Below are positions 38,009 through 48,968 of a DNA stretch of 64,000 nt, piece after piece. Every line of letters starts with the position of its first letter. Within the stretch, counting starts at the first letter, position 1. The translations under genes and the position numbers were made by a program. The stretch is from Numida meleagris (taxonomy: Eukaryota > Chordata > Aves > Galliformes > Numididae), in the NCBI RefSeq assembly GCF_002078875.1, contig NC_034412.1, positions 77,882,432-77,946,431 of the forward strand. The letters run 5' to 3'. The notes under the pieces are model-generated. The model ran no database searches. It was not told where the DNA came from and saw only the letters and a list, made by a program, of their open reading frames with translations.

Positions 38009-38644
38009 TGTTGGAAATATCCAAATAATTTATCAGGACGGTATCTCTGATAAAAGCAGATTTAATTCGCAATTGCAATGGCAGGCATCCTGCAGGCAGG
38101 AGCGCACCTACGGACACAATATGACAGCTTTNNNNNNNNNNNNNNNNNNNNNNNNNNNNNNNNNNNNNNNNNNNNNNNNNNNNNNNNNNNNNNNNNNNNN
38201 NNNNNNNNNNNNNNNNNNNNNNNNNNNNNNNNNNNNNNNNNNNNNNNNNNNNNNNNNNNNNNNNNNNNNNNNNNNNNNNNNNNNNNNNNNNNNNNNNNNN
38301 NNNNNNNNNNNNNNNNNNNNNNNNNNNNNNNNNNNNNNNNNNNNNNNNNNNNNNNNNNNNNNNNNNNNNNNNNNNNNNNNNNNNNNNNNNNNNNNNNNNN
38401 NNNNNNNNNNNNNNNNNNNNNNNNNNNNNNNNNNNNNNNNNNNNNNNNNNNNNNNNNNNNNNNNNNNNNNNNNNNNNNNNNNNNNNNNNNNNNNNNNNNN
38501 NNNNNNNNNNNNNNNNNNNNNNNNNNNNNNNNNNNNNNNNNNNNNNNNNNNNNNNNNNNNNNNNNNNNNNNNNNNNAGCAGAGGCCATGAAATCAAGAAA
38601 ATTCTGATCTTGTTCTAATGCAGAAACAACATTTGATTCCCACA
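38009..38644 (-). mobile_element. Solo LTR copy 2 of the same family, minus orientation, unsplit
   Basis: Its ends are the same as copy 1 (tgttggaaatatcc on the left, gattcccaca on the right), with a perfect 5-bp duplication gttgt. Length is 636 including a 445-base gap; the matching part of copy 1 is 455 bp, so the gap is well sized. The sequenced parts (123 + 68 bases) differ from copy 1 at 5 positions. Because it runs from caggacgg to tatctctg without a break, it shows the pre-insertion state of the site occupied by the nested LTR in copy 1. Confidence 0.9.
38132..38576. other. Assembly gap (445 N) inside LTR copy 2
   Basis: This is a run of N that falls wholly within a repeat also present 5 kb away. 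Long apparent open frames over this interval are artefacts. Confidence 1.
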
Positions 38645-38649
38645 GTTGT
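38645..38649 (+). repeat. Right target-site duplication GTTGT of LTR copy 2
   Basis: gttgt follows the LTR end and matches 38004-38008. Confidence 0.88.
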
Positions 38650-41600
38650 CATATGATTTAAGATTAAGCTTTGTTAAATAATTATATCAATAAATATATT
38701 CTCTCTTCTCTCTTATGAGTGTAGTTTCCATTTGTGACATATGCTGAAAGACGTACTGACGTATTTAGTTTCACATATCATTGTTAGTTACGTGAGTGGC
38801 AGGATAACTTTTACATTGATTACGGCAACTTCTTTAGTCTCTCTTATGCTAATTTTAGTTCTTTAATCTATTCAAATTACAGCTTCTAAAATTATATTTC
38901 TCCTCTCTCACTTTTTCTGTTAGACGTTAGCAAAGCGTCCAAGTACTGAAGCCCTTTTCCACAGTGTATTAGGTATAGGCTCTCCATCTTCCTGAAGATC
39001 TTATAAAATTCAGGCTTAATTTTGTACCATGATACCTCTTTATCTCTTTGTTTTGTCAGTCATGGTTTTAATGTTCCGTTCTCTCTCCAAGTTCTACTTC
39101 AGATTTTAATGTTGGTTTATTTTCATGGTGTATTCCCTGTCCTAAAGCTCTCTATTTTCTCATTCAAAATTTCCTAAAAAAAGTAATGAAACTACTCTAT
39201 GAATAAGTGTAAAAGTAAGAGTATAGGGAAGAATAAAAGGCAATGTGGTAAAGATCTGAGTTACTAACTTCATAAATTTCTCCTGCTGAGAATATTGTAT
39301 TACCAATTTTGTACAGAAAAAGCACGTTATCAGTGATAATTGGTAACAAATACTGACCATTAACAATAATTTATAATACTCTATTTACCTCAAATTTACT
39401 TATTCATGGAATATATTTTTAGAAAAATGCTTTTCTGACTTGCTCTGAATGAGAAGCTTACAAACACAAAATCAGTACTTCAGGTTAGGTTCCTAAACTC
39501 TTATTTATCTCTGCATACTAATGGCCTGCTTTTCATATCATCTTTGTTTCTAGAATCTTTCACCAGAATATCTAGATTCTAGAAATAATTTTTCCAAATG
39601 GAAAGCCAAAAACATTCTAGATCCTGTCTGAAACTATTTTTCCTCTATTAAACGCATGAAGTATCACTAATTGGCTTGCTTCTCTGTTAACCCTCTTTGC
39701 AACCCGTAGTACAAAATGTCTTTTGGAACTTACTTCAACATTCATTAATTCTGACAATTCATCATCTCTACCTCACAGTTTGTGTGTCAGTGACAACAAG
39801 AGTCACAGACAACTTCTAAATGATGTCCCCTAGGATGACATTCCATGGCATATTCAACATTGCTGGTAAAGTCAGTGGCACAGATTTGCTTTAAACAAGG
39901 TAATCCAGGCCAAAAGTGGCAGACAGACTATTCAGCATGACAGAAGTAAGGAAAGTTTGAAAAGGCTTTTCATTTGCAAATGACAGAAACAAGTCTTACT
40001 GGGAATTCCAAATTTAGCCAAGTTAGGATCATCTTTGAGAAGAATAGATCACTATTTCTTGAATAAGTCTGGGATGTAAAAGCTGAGAATTCTAGCGTTT
40101 TGGTACCATAATTCCCAATGTAACTTAGTAGAAAAGTATTCTTGCAGAAATACTTGTTGCCTTCCCAACGATTCTGGTGTCAATTCATGTATTTATTGTT
40201 CTTCCATTGGGAAATATCATTTGCCATTGGCAATTTTTCAAATAGTATATTTATCATCCTCCTATTTTAGCAAGCACTGACACTTTTTTAAGCTCCATTT
40301 GACACTAAAATTTCAATATTTTCTTTAGACGTGAGTTTTCTAGGTCAGCATTCCCAAATATTTATGTATCAAAATACATAAACATGCATAAAATGAAAAT
40401 TAAATGTTCCTAACTCATGAGGAAAATATAGAGCAAATTCATTCTTCACATTGAAGTATTTCTTATGCTAAAAAAACTAGAATTTTCTGAGCATTAAGGA
40501 ATCAGAAATAGCAAGAAGATAAATGGGGGAAAAAAATAAAGACCAAACAACCCATGGGGACTACAGGATCAGTTAATGGACCAAAATGGTGCATGGCCTC
40601 CTGGGACTGGTTCCTCAGTTCCTCAATACAGTCTACAACAAAGCTTAAGGAAGATAACGGTCAAACATTCTTTTGCTTATCATTTTAATTTTCATACAGT
40701 TCAAATGGTTGTTAACAGCTGTGTATTTAGAGGATTAGGTCAGATATCAATAGCTAGCCATGCCTAAGTTTGGCACATATGTATTACAAATAGTCAGCGA
40801 AGTGTTTCAGTAACTTATCTCATGGTCTTTCCTGTCCATTATGTTTGACATGTGTCTCAGTACTTCTGTTATGTTATGTGACTCATCTCTACAAACATGG
40901 ACGAGCACAGAGCATTGACAGATGGGAGAAACCCAGTATATCATTTGATATATCACTTAATATATCATTTCAGATATATTCAACTGTGCCATTAGGTACC
41001 TCAACAAGACTTCCTAATTAAATGTGCCTAAATAACTTTAATTAAAATGTGCCTAAGTAACTCTCACTCAAAATAAATGAGTGTTTCTTCTCTTGCTTTT
41101 CCTTAAATGACCTTAAATACTTTCTGTATATTTTCATTATCTCTCATGTTTCAGATCATTTGGAACACTCAAAATACTTAAAGGGCTATAGGGGCCCTTT
41201 AAACCTTCTGATAAGCGTTCTTAGGAAAACAAAATCAAGTGGAGGCAAGAGGACTTGTATGGAATGGCTAATACCTAGTAGGAATCGGTACACTGCAGAA
41301 GGTGTTTCCCTCTGTGAAGATGATTGCTTCTAAGTTAGAGGCTTCCTGAGAAGTTAGATGTTACATAGGTTGATTACTTTCCTTTTGGAGACAGAAAAAT
41401 GAGACTATTCGTTTTACACTGTGTCTAAATAGTAAATCTTCTCAGTCTTATTAAGGCATTTTGCTGTAAGGCAGCTGGAGTACCTGGCAATCGGTTTAGC
41501 TAGCCTAAAGGAAGAAGGCAAACATGAAGGTGGGTTGCACGTGAGAGCAAAGTCAGTGTTGCAATTGAACTGTGAAATTTACTGTTATTGTGTATCAGCT

Positions 41601-41692
41601 GATTTGAAGAAGTAATTACACAAAACATTCTGTTAATGCTTGCCTGTAACACCACAGTAGTCTTTAGATATTGCAGATGATAATTGTGATGT
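38650..41692. other. AT-rich non-coding stretch, nothing recognised
   Basis: There is no mobile element or exon that I can support. Minor local repeats are an atatca-type triplet near 40937-40975 and a doublet of aaatgtgcctaa near 41020-41060. Confidence 0.55.
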
Positions 41693-41697
41693 AGGAT

Positions 41698-42184
41698 TGT
41701 AGATGGGGAGACATGATGTAAGGCCGGTTTACTTTAACAAGGCAAAAGAAACAAAAGTGCAATGCCTAAAATGTGACAGACAGCATCAAGATGTTCCCCT
41801 TTGTCTTCCCTATCTGGGTTTGCGGAGAGTTCTCGATTGTCCTTGCAGTCCACAAAAGAAGTGCTGGGAGGAAATGAACGACCAGCAAGGACTAACAATG
41901 GACCATCCCGATGCTAAAAGGACACTATATGACATTGAATATTGCCAAATAAGGCTATGCCTGTTAGGCAGTCATTGGGGGTGGATAGCTTAATGAATTT
42001 GGGAATGTAATGAATATGTAATACATGTGAAAATATAGTCTGTTCATGAACAATCAACTGGTGGAGAGTTCTTGAAGAGTTATCTCGATGCTGCCCCAGA
42101 GATGCCAATAAAAAATACCTTGCTTTACAGTAACAAAACTTTGCTGTTAAGTTTCTACACATCAATTTCTTTGAACCACTACCA
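41698..42184 (+). mobile_element. Probable solo LTR, plus orientation
   Basis: A candidate element runs from TG (tgtagatgggg) to CA (gaaccactacca), 487 bp, flanked by aggat (41693-41697) and aggac (42185-42189), a 4-of-5 match for a 5-bp duplication. It has aataaa at 42107-42112, followed by taccttgctttacag and a T-rich U5-like tail. No clear TATA box is seen; the region 42005-42035 is the best candidate. The 96-residue open frame inside (41703-41993) has no known domain and falls in the presumed U3. Confidence 0.45.
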
Positions 42185-42482
42185 AGGACTTTTTCTGTGT
42201 TATTATATTTACTGAGTTGGCATGACAACTCAAAAGGTGATTAGGTGATTCTGACAGTCTACTATCTTTCCTTTCACCATTGCATATTTCGTTTTTATTA
42301 AGCAGAAAGAGAGCTGGCATCTACATTCTCAAAACTGCAAGAAGATATAAATTTAAACCATTATCTGATTATCTGGGTTAACCTGAAAGCTCTTAAATGG
42401 GTCTCTGTTTTCCTCCTCTGTTCTCTGATTTGTGTTCTATTCCACTCAGTTTCAGAGTCCTGAAAAACAATAGTCATGCGTA

Positions 42483-42486
42483 GTAA
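42483..42486 (+). repeat. Left 4-bp target duplication GTAA of the 42.5-kb LTR
   Basis: gtaa lies next to tgatttgcgg and recurs at 43076-43079 after the opposite end (ctaactca). At four bases it has some chance of coincidence. Confidence 0.6.
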
Positions 42487-42642
42487 TGATTTGCGGAATC
42501 AAACTCCATAACCCGAGATTAGGTTATAAAGCAGGTATGTTTATTACGGTGCTGCGCCCACACCGGATGCGAGGGGGGTCACCGCCCTACCAAACTCGCA
42601 TAACCATGGGCAGAAATGTTAGATATTTAAAAGCCAAGCTTA

Positions 42643-42715
42643 TACATATTCAGCAGGTTTCCCGGGACCCATCTACATATTCAGCAGGTTTCCCAGGACC
42701 CATCTACATATTCAT
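42643..42715 (-). repeat. 31-bp tandem repeat, about 2.4 copies, in LTR U3
   Basis: The unit begins tacatattcagcaggtttcc on the plus strand at 42643, 42674 and 42705 (the third is partial). The two full units differ at one base (cccggg versus cccagg). Confidence 0.9.
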
Positions 42716-42772
42716 CGCTTCCTGGGAATTCCTTTGCATACGGTCCGTCCCTCTAGCGCATGCGTTGTAGTT

Positions 42773-42901
42773 CCTTCTGGTGGTCGTTGGATGAAGGCTC
42801 GAGGTCTTCCTCCCTCCTCCTGGTGGTCGTTGGATGAAGGTTCGACGTCTTCATCACTCCTCCTGGTGGTCGTTGGATGAAGGTTCGACGTCTTCATCAC
42901 T
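42773..42901 (-). repeat. 43-bp tandem repeat, three copies, in LTR U3
   Basis: Units start at 42773, 42816 and 42859 and contain tggtggtcgttggatgaagg. Units 2 and 3 are identical; unit 1 has diverged. The position in U3 upstream of the TATA-like element is where retroviral enhancer duplications sit. Confidence 0.92.
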
Positions 42902-43075
42902 CTGCCCTTTTCACCCCACTGCTGCTTTGCAGAGTCACTCTGCCTTCAGTCGGTTCCTTGTACTGGTCCCTGCTGATAATGGAGTTTCGTCGAGTTCCTT
43001 TTCTTATCTTGGCTTACATTCTACTTACCCCAGCCCCATGCAATAGTTAACCCTTCAACTGTCCTCTCTAACTCA

Positions 43076-43079
43076 GTAA
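43076..43079 (+). repeat. Right 4-bp target duplication GTAA
   Basis: Matches 42483-42486. Confidence 0.6.
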
Positions 43080-44255
43080 AAAGTAATGTGTTATTTGAGT
43101 TTATCATGAGATTTTGGATTTTGTTTCATGGTATGTCTGCCCACCTTTTACCTATTAATCAACTGATTTGAACAACTGCTGGGGAAAAAAGTCAGAGTTT
43201 TGTGCTGCCGCCAAAAGAGGAGGATCAAAAATCCATTTAATAAGTGGCTTAGGATTTAAATCAAATAACAGGTTTTTTTTTTTTTGTTTTTAATAAGTGG
43301 CTTAGGATTTAAATCAAATAACAGGTTTTTTTTTTCTTTTTTTGTTCTTCAGAATGATAGTTTTGCAGAAAGAAATACAAAATTGATAGGGTCATGAAGA
43401 TCAGCTGACATTCGGGCAAATTTGAAGTCAAACACACACACATACAAAGAAATTTCTTTAACTAGTCAGTGTGCATGCAAGTCCCACAAACAGTAAATTT
43501 ATGGAAAATGGCTTTGTTTAAATGACTTGCTTTATTTATTTATTTTCAGTAACAAGTAGAATACAACTATTTTCCTGTAAATACTGCAGTTGCCTATGAT
43601 GAATCCTAATGCAATGTATGGAGGGACAGAGACATTTGAAATGGGAACTAGACTGCAGGAAAAGATACTTTGTCTGACTGCATTTTGGCATGCAAGCAAG
43701 TTGGTACTGACAGCTGCTCTCTGTCATAGAATTGGAGGCTAGTATTCAAGGAATTGCTAGTCTGAGCACTTCCAAAGGAGCCAGTAACTCCAATTCTATT
43801 TGATCCTTAGTGACAGTATTTTAATAGACATTTTTTGGTTTGTAAAAGAGTACTCTGTTCAAGCTATAAAAGACTCCAGGGAAAATTTTTCTGTTCCTTT
43901 TCTTCCAAATGAGATCAGTTTTTTCTTCTTCTGTCCCTCCCGTAAAAGGCAGCAGAATGGTGATACTATTTTAGTGGGTAGAGCAGTTAAGTACAGAAGG
44001 AATGATTCTGTCTCCTGGTAAATGTTCAAATTTGCAAATTTCAACAAAGTCAGAGAGCCTTACTGCAGAAATGTTTTGTGACTAGATAGATAGGGAGAAA
44101 AGTGATGCTTAAGTGATATAGGACAGATGCTGATTATTAGACACCTGTTTTGTTTCTCTATTAGATGGGAATATGCTTTAGGCATTATCTTGAAAGTAAA
44201 AAAAAAGCTGTAATCTCATTTGATATATGGAATGCCTCTTCCAAAAAATTATGAG
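43080..44255. other. AT-rich non-coding stretch with a local duplication
   Basis: It holds the 53-bp duplication at 43238-43343 and an inverted repeat with arms tagaattggag (43727-43737) and ctccaattcta (43788-43798), 50 bases apart. No mobile element or gene is recognised. Confidence 0.55.
43238..43343 (+). repeat. 53-bp tandem duplication ending in T runs
   Basis: Copies start at 43238 and 43291. The first 35 bases (starting taataagtggcttagga) are identical. The T-rich tails differ (T13-G-T4 versus T9-C-T7). Confidence 0.9.
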
Positions 44256-45430
44256 AGATGCTCAAAAAGTAATGCCTCCTCTTTTCTTTTTTATTGGTGA
44301 TGTGGCAATACAGATTCAACTTTCATGCCAGTATTCCATTACTTTTTGTTGCCATGCTACAGATGGCAGCAGAGGGGCATTCTGACAAAATGGTATGTGA
44401 TGTGGAAGTACATACAAAGCAAAGGCGTGTCATTGAATTGCTAAATGCAGAAAAGTTTGCATCTACTGACATTCATCAACACTTGCTGAACACTTATAGA
44501 GACCAATCAGTGAGTGTGAGCACAGTGAGGTTGTGTGTGGTGTGTTTCAGCAGCGGCAAAAGTGATGTGAAAGACAAGCCATGTTCCAGATATCCATGCA
44601 CGGCTGTCATACCATTAAATGAAGAGCTCATTCATGCAAGTTGGCTGATTATGACAAGGGAACTGTGTATGGAGCTGAATATCAGCTTCAGTGCATTGGA
44701 AACGACGGTGACAATGTTGGAATATTGCAAAGTTTACGCCAGGTGGGTCCCATGCATGCTCTAACAGGAACAGAAGGAACACCTTATGAAAGTTTGTCAG
44801 GACATGCAGAACCAATATGAGGTGGACTGTGACAGTTTCCTGGATTGCATCATTGCCTGTGATGAGACATGGTGTCAAAACTACAAGCTGGATTCATAAC
44901 AGCAGTCCATGGAGTAGTGACGTGAATTCCCCCCTGAGGAAAAAGTTTCAAGATGCAGCCCTCAGCAGGTAAAGCGAAGTACACTGCCTTTTGGGATAAG
45001 ATAGGAGTGATCCTCCTGGATTTTCTGCAACCCAGACAGACAATGAACTCTGTCTGTTATATTGTGACTGCATAAACTGAAGGCTCTAACTTCCAGAGTC
45101 AAGTCAGAGAAGAAGAAAAACTTTTTCTTGCATCATACTAAAGCCAGATCTCATATCCGTCCAGATTTGACACCTTCTGACTTCCATCTGTTTGGGATGA
45201 TGAATGATAGTCTGCATGGGCAACACTTGCCTAGCAACTACATTGTCATAGCAGCAGGTCACCTGCACTGGTGCAGATTTTTATGAGTGTGGCATTCAGG
45301 CTCATGTTCATCATTGACGAAAATGCATAGCTAATGGAGGTGATTATGCTGAAAAGTAGTGTCATTGTGCTCTTTGTATCTGTTGTAGTTCTCATGGAAA
45401 TAAATAGGAGTTGACACTTTAAGAGTGACC
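44256..45430 (+). mobile_element. Mariner copy B, near full length but decayed
   Basis: It is about 1175 bp, close to the usual 1.3 kb. The left end reads agatgctcaaaaagtaatg; the right end, reverse complemented, reads ggtcactcttaaagtg and is followed by TA. It contains a complete but broken transposase gene (see 44363-45359). Just after the stop codon about 34 bp of 3' UTR that copies C and D share in part are absent; in copy D a tagtgtt word stands at both ends of that segment, which fits slippage between short direct repeats. It is the only copy of the four with the catalytic region. Confidence 0.93.
44363..45359 (+). pseudogene. Mariner transposase pseudogene
   Basis: The start is the MAAEGHSDKM methionine. 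The N-terminal DNA-binding half is open to 44762, with VSTVRLCVVCFSSG and MELNISFSALETTVT near the end of the helix-turn-helix region. The frame then meets stops at 44762-44764 and 44897-44899, with more just after and later frameshifts. The family uses a D,D34D triad. The first Asp is kept in CDETW (44861-44863). The second is lost, since the HDNARPH-type motif reads HTKARSH. The third Asp is kept in PSDFHLF (45179-45181). About 22 residues between the second and third motifs are deleted. The protein cannot be active. The frame closes with a TAG at 45357-45359, as in the family. Confidence 0.93.
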
Positions 45431-46602
45431 TATATACTATTGCTTGTAACTTGCATCAATACAGTATGAGATGAGATTAGGCTCTTAGGGTCTTTTCCAC
45501 CAGTGAATGCTGAAAACGCAAAGCTGATTTTTAAGGTCATCTTCCAGATGTCGTAGAAGTAGGGAAAGTAACACGCAGTAGGAGCTACATCTTCAACTAT
45601 TGAAAGGGTAAGTGCTTGGGGATTTGCTTTCCACAGTTAACTTCATGCACAGGAATTGCTTATTTATTTATTTATTCTCTATATTGATAATACATTGTTT
45701 CTTCTCCTATGCCTTGAGTGCTATGATTTTAAGCCTATTTAACCTCAAATCAGCCATGTTCTAATTCTGTCCAAGGTATCTGAATTCACTTTACCAGATT
45801 AATGTGGAGTAAATTTTGTTAAGAGACATAGATTATAGGCCAATCTGCAGAAAAAATCTTGATCACAGCATTCCTCTTGCCCTGTTTGTACATATTCTGA
45901 ACAGATACTGTGTTTAAAGCAAAACCAGAATTATAACTCTGGTGTGTGAGTCTTTGTTATCTTGAAAAAATATAATCTTGTTTACTATAGCCAGTGCTTA
46001 GTGGAAGTGTATATGTATGTAAAATATATGATGGAAGTGTGCTACTTTAATTTTCTGAGTTTTTATTTATCAGGCTAGCGGAGCAAAGGCTGTGATGTGC
46101 CCTGACCCTCAGCATAAGCCTAGGGGTTTGAAAAGATATGTGTTAGTTCAGCTGCCCAAACACTTCTTAAAATCCAGCTAAAAGATGAAAATATATGATG
46201 CATCTTGAGCTGAACTTGTGCCCTACGGCTGTTGAATGGAGGAAGTTTAACTTGCATTCTTTCAACTGGCTGTTGGTCTTACTCTGCAATAAATTAATTC
46301 AGCTTCACTAATCTGTTGGAGAACCCTTTCCTGCTTTTTTTTGTTTTTGTTGTTGTTTTTGTTCTTTTTCTTTTTCTCTTTCTTTTTCTTTTCTTTTGTT
46401 ATTTCACTGATGGAACTGAAAGGGTCAAATGAATGTCATTGGGAACACAAGACTTCTCTTTGGACAAATAGGTTTAAAGCTGTAAGAGATATCAACTTTA
46501 CCCTTGGATCTCTAAGAAAAAGCTAGATTTGTCTGCACAGAACCCTTGGCAATGAAGTCTTGATCCTGACATGAAAACCCATTTATTTGTTGTGGTTGCA
46601 AG
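45431..46602. other. AT-rich non-coding stretch between two mariner copies
   Basis: There is a (TTTA)n tract near 45660-45674 and a strongly pyrimidine-rich tract at 46336-46398. Apparent Phe-rich open frames over the latter are low complexity. Nothing else is recognised. Confidence 0.55.
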
Positions 46603-47103
46603 GGCTGCTCAAAAAGTAATGCCTATTTTATGATGTCGGCCCATGACATCAGAGGCGGATGTTGGTGGTATGGCAGTAGAAACTGAACCTTCCTGCCAAT
46701 ATTCCATTACATTTTGTTGCCATGTTACAGATGGCAGTAGAGAGGCAGTCTGACAAAATGGCATGTGACATGGAAGTACATATAAAGCAAAGGTGTGTCA
46801 TTGCATTGCTCAATGAAGAAAAATTTGCACCCACTGACATTCACTGATGCTTGCTGAACATTTATGGAGACCAAACAGTAGATGTAAGCACAATAAGATG
46901 GTGGAGGGAGTGTTTCAGCAGTAGTGACAGTGACATGAAAGACAAGCCACTTGTCCAGGCACAACTGTCAAGCCACTAAAAGAAGAGCATCTTGATCAGT
47001 TCATCCATGCAAATCTGTGCTCTATCAAATAGTGTTGCTGTGCACTTTGTATCTGTTGTAGTTTCCATGGAAGTAGATAGGAGGCATTACTTTCTGAACA
47101 GTG
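46603..47103 (+). mobile_element. Mariner copy C, internally deleted
   Basis: Left end ggctgctcaaaaagtaatg and right end aggcattactttctgaacag form the inverted repeats. The 5' UTR and first third of transposase are present (start near 46733, with MAV-type sequence then QSDKMACDMEVH). The frame is broken soon after. Right after gcaaatc (47009-47015) the sequence jumps into the 3' UTR (ctctatcaaatagtg). At 501 bp it is non-autonomous. TA flanks are not preserved. Confidence 0.92.
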
Positions 47104-47809
47104 TCTGAGCTTTAAACATTTTATATTACTGAGCAGCAGAAAGCCTGTGTGTAAGTGAAGGAATTATAACTGTTCATGAAGCGTTCCCCTCAACAGCACT
47201 CTGCATTGATGCACTTTCATGCTTTAGGATTCATCTTTCAACTGTGCTTTTGCACAATTCTTACCGTAATGTGCTTCTGGGCATGGCATTACTGTAATAT
47301 ATAATTACAACCATAATGATAGAACACAGGCACAACATCTTTCACATTTTTAACTTTAGAAATGAATCTGCCTGTGAAGCAATTTTCTTCATTATGTATC
47401 ACTTGAAAGTGTTTTGCCTGCTCTTACTGTATTCTAACACTTTGTTATTCCAGGTTTATGTTCCACTAGATTCTTTAGGTTGGTAAATGTTTGGTTCTTG
47501 TAACCTGATTTTAGTGAACAGTCAGGCTCATTTTTATGTATGTGAGAGAGTGACATTTCAAAGACAGCCACTCGATCAATATTTAAGTTGCAAAATGAAG
47601 TGGGATGCAATTCCTTCTTTTAGTGTGATCTCCTACTGTAAGAAGTATCAAGTTTCTGAACAAAGCAGCCTGAACATCTTTCCCAGTTCATTGTGATGCA
47701 CGTGTAAGATTGGAAGCATTTTAAATTCTCATGCTGTTATGCATTTGCTCAGAGATCAAGAGCAGTATTATCTTTGAGTGAGTTCAGTCATTAAAGTGAA
47801 GTGTACAAA
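47104..47809. other. AT-rich non-coding stretch, nothing recognised
   Basis: It lies between mariner C and an old CR1. No element or exon is supported. Confidence 0.5.
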
Positions 47810-48968
47810 AGGTAGAAGCAGGGATGGACTACCTAAGGGAACCATAGACACTTTGCCTGAACATGTAGGGATAGAGCTAGAAAAGACAAAGATTATCTGG
47901 ATTTAAAACTAGTGATGTGAAAGGTATGAAGTTTCTGCAACTAGGTCAGCAGCAAAAAGAAGTGTAAGGAAAATAAGGTACTGCTGATACTGGGGCTAGC
48001 AGCTGATTATCCAAGATTATGGGATGTGCAGTATGTAAATGGATAATAAAATGCTGGAACACTGGGTTCAGAGGGTTCCAGGCAGCAATACGAAGTCCTA
48101 GTGGTAGCCCCTTACAAGCTGTGTTCCTCAGGGGTAGATAAGAGAGTCATTACTGTGTCTAGTGACCTGGGTGATGTAGTCTTAGCAATTCATAAATACT
48201 ACCAGTATGGAGGAAGCAGCAGATTTCTTAGAGTATACAATTGCCACTCTAAGGATATAAACACTTTGGAGGAATGAATGAACAGCACATAAATCAAGTT
48301 CAGTAAAAACAAAAGCAGATCTCAAGTCCAGTAATCTGGAGTGTACTATTCAGCAGTATAGTCTAGGGCAGGTTAGACCTGATTAAACTGGTGAGCAACA
48401 AAAAGATAAGCCAGCATTATGCCCTTACAGCAAAAGCAGCTATTACACACCAGACTGGATATACTCATAAGAAGCATTGAGTCAGGTCTGGGGCTTCCCA
48501 GTTTAAGAAAGACATTGACATAACTGTGTGGGTAGTGAAGGACCTTCCAACTACATAAGGAGTTGAAAAATGAAACATACCAGCAGAAGGTGAGTAAAGA
48601 GGGCTTAAGTACTAAGAGAAGACTGAAAGACCTTATGTTATTTGTAAATACCTAATGGGAAACATGCAGAAGACAGAGTCAGATTCATCTTGAAGATGCA
48701 CATTGATAAGTGAAAAGACAATGAGTGCTATTTGGGATATGGGAAGCTCTGATTACTTGTAAAGAAAAATTATTTTCGTAATACGATTGTCCCAAATGTT
48801 GGAACAGGTTGTCCAGAGATATTGTGAAATCTCCATCCTTTGGAGATACACAAAACTTGAGTGGGTAAATCCCTAAGCAACCTGATCTAACTGACTTAAT
48901 GACGAGCACAGAGTTGGACCACGTGACATCTAGAAGACCAACCTGAACTACATAGAATCATAATTGTA
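47810..48968 (+). mobile_element. Old CR1 LINE, gapped, plus orientation
   Basis: The left part (47860-48050) aligns by eye with the linker between endonuclease and RT of CR1 ORF2 (cagcaaaaagaagtgtaagg, ctgctgatactggggc). Around 48055-48080 it jumps to the later RT part (gtgttcctcagggg is the PQGS-type site). The 3' UTR (ggaacaggttgtccagagat, agagttggaccacgtgac) and a terminal catagaatcata follow. Heavy divergence and several deletions leave no frame. It is among the oldest CR1 copies here. Confidence 0.75.

Larger units (their letters stand above)
42487..43075 (-). mobile_element. Solo LTR with tandem repeats in U3, minus orientation
   Basis: In minus orientation it starts tgagttagagaggac and ends ccgcaaatca, 589 bp, with gtaa on both sides. 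The polyadenylation signal AATAAA (plus-strand tttatt, 42540-42545) is about 55 bp from its 3' end, with a TATA-like tttaaata further upstream (about 42623-42630). U3 carries three 43-bp repeats (42773-42901) and about 2.4 copies of a 31-bp repeat (42643-42715). CpG is frequent, so the copy looks young. A 4-bp duplication would suit gammaretrovirus-like (ERV1) integration. No internal viral sequence is present. Confidence 0.8.

Noticed and set aside
37971..38618. Several long open frames on both strands
   Set aside because: They consist mostly of translated N from an assembly gap within an LTR.
42712..42900. Minus-strand open frame with a repeated HPTTTRR / SNDHQEE-type pattern
   Set aside because: The repeat comes from the 43-bp DNA array in an LTR U3; there is no start context or homology.
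43727..43798. Inverted repeat with 11-bp arms as a microRNA-like hairpin
   Set aside because: A 50-base loop and an 11-bp stem do not fit a microRNA precursor.
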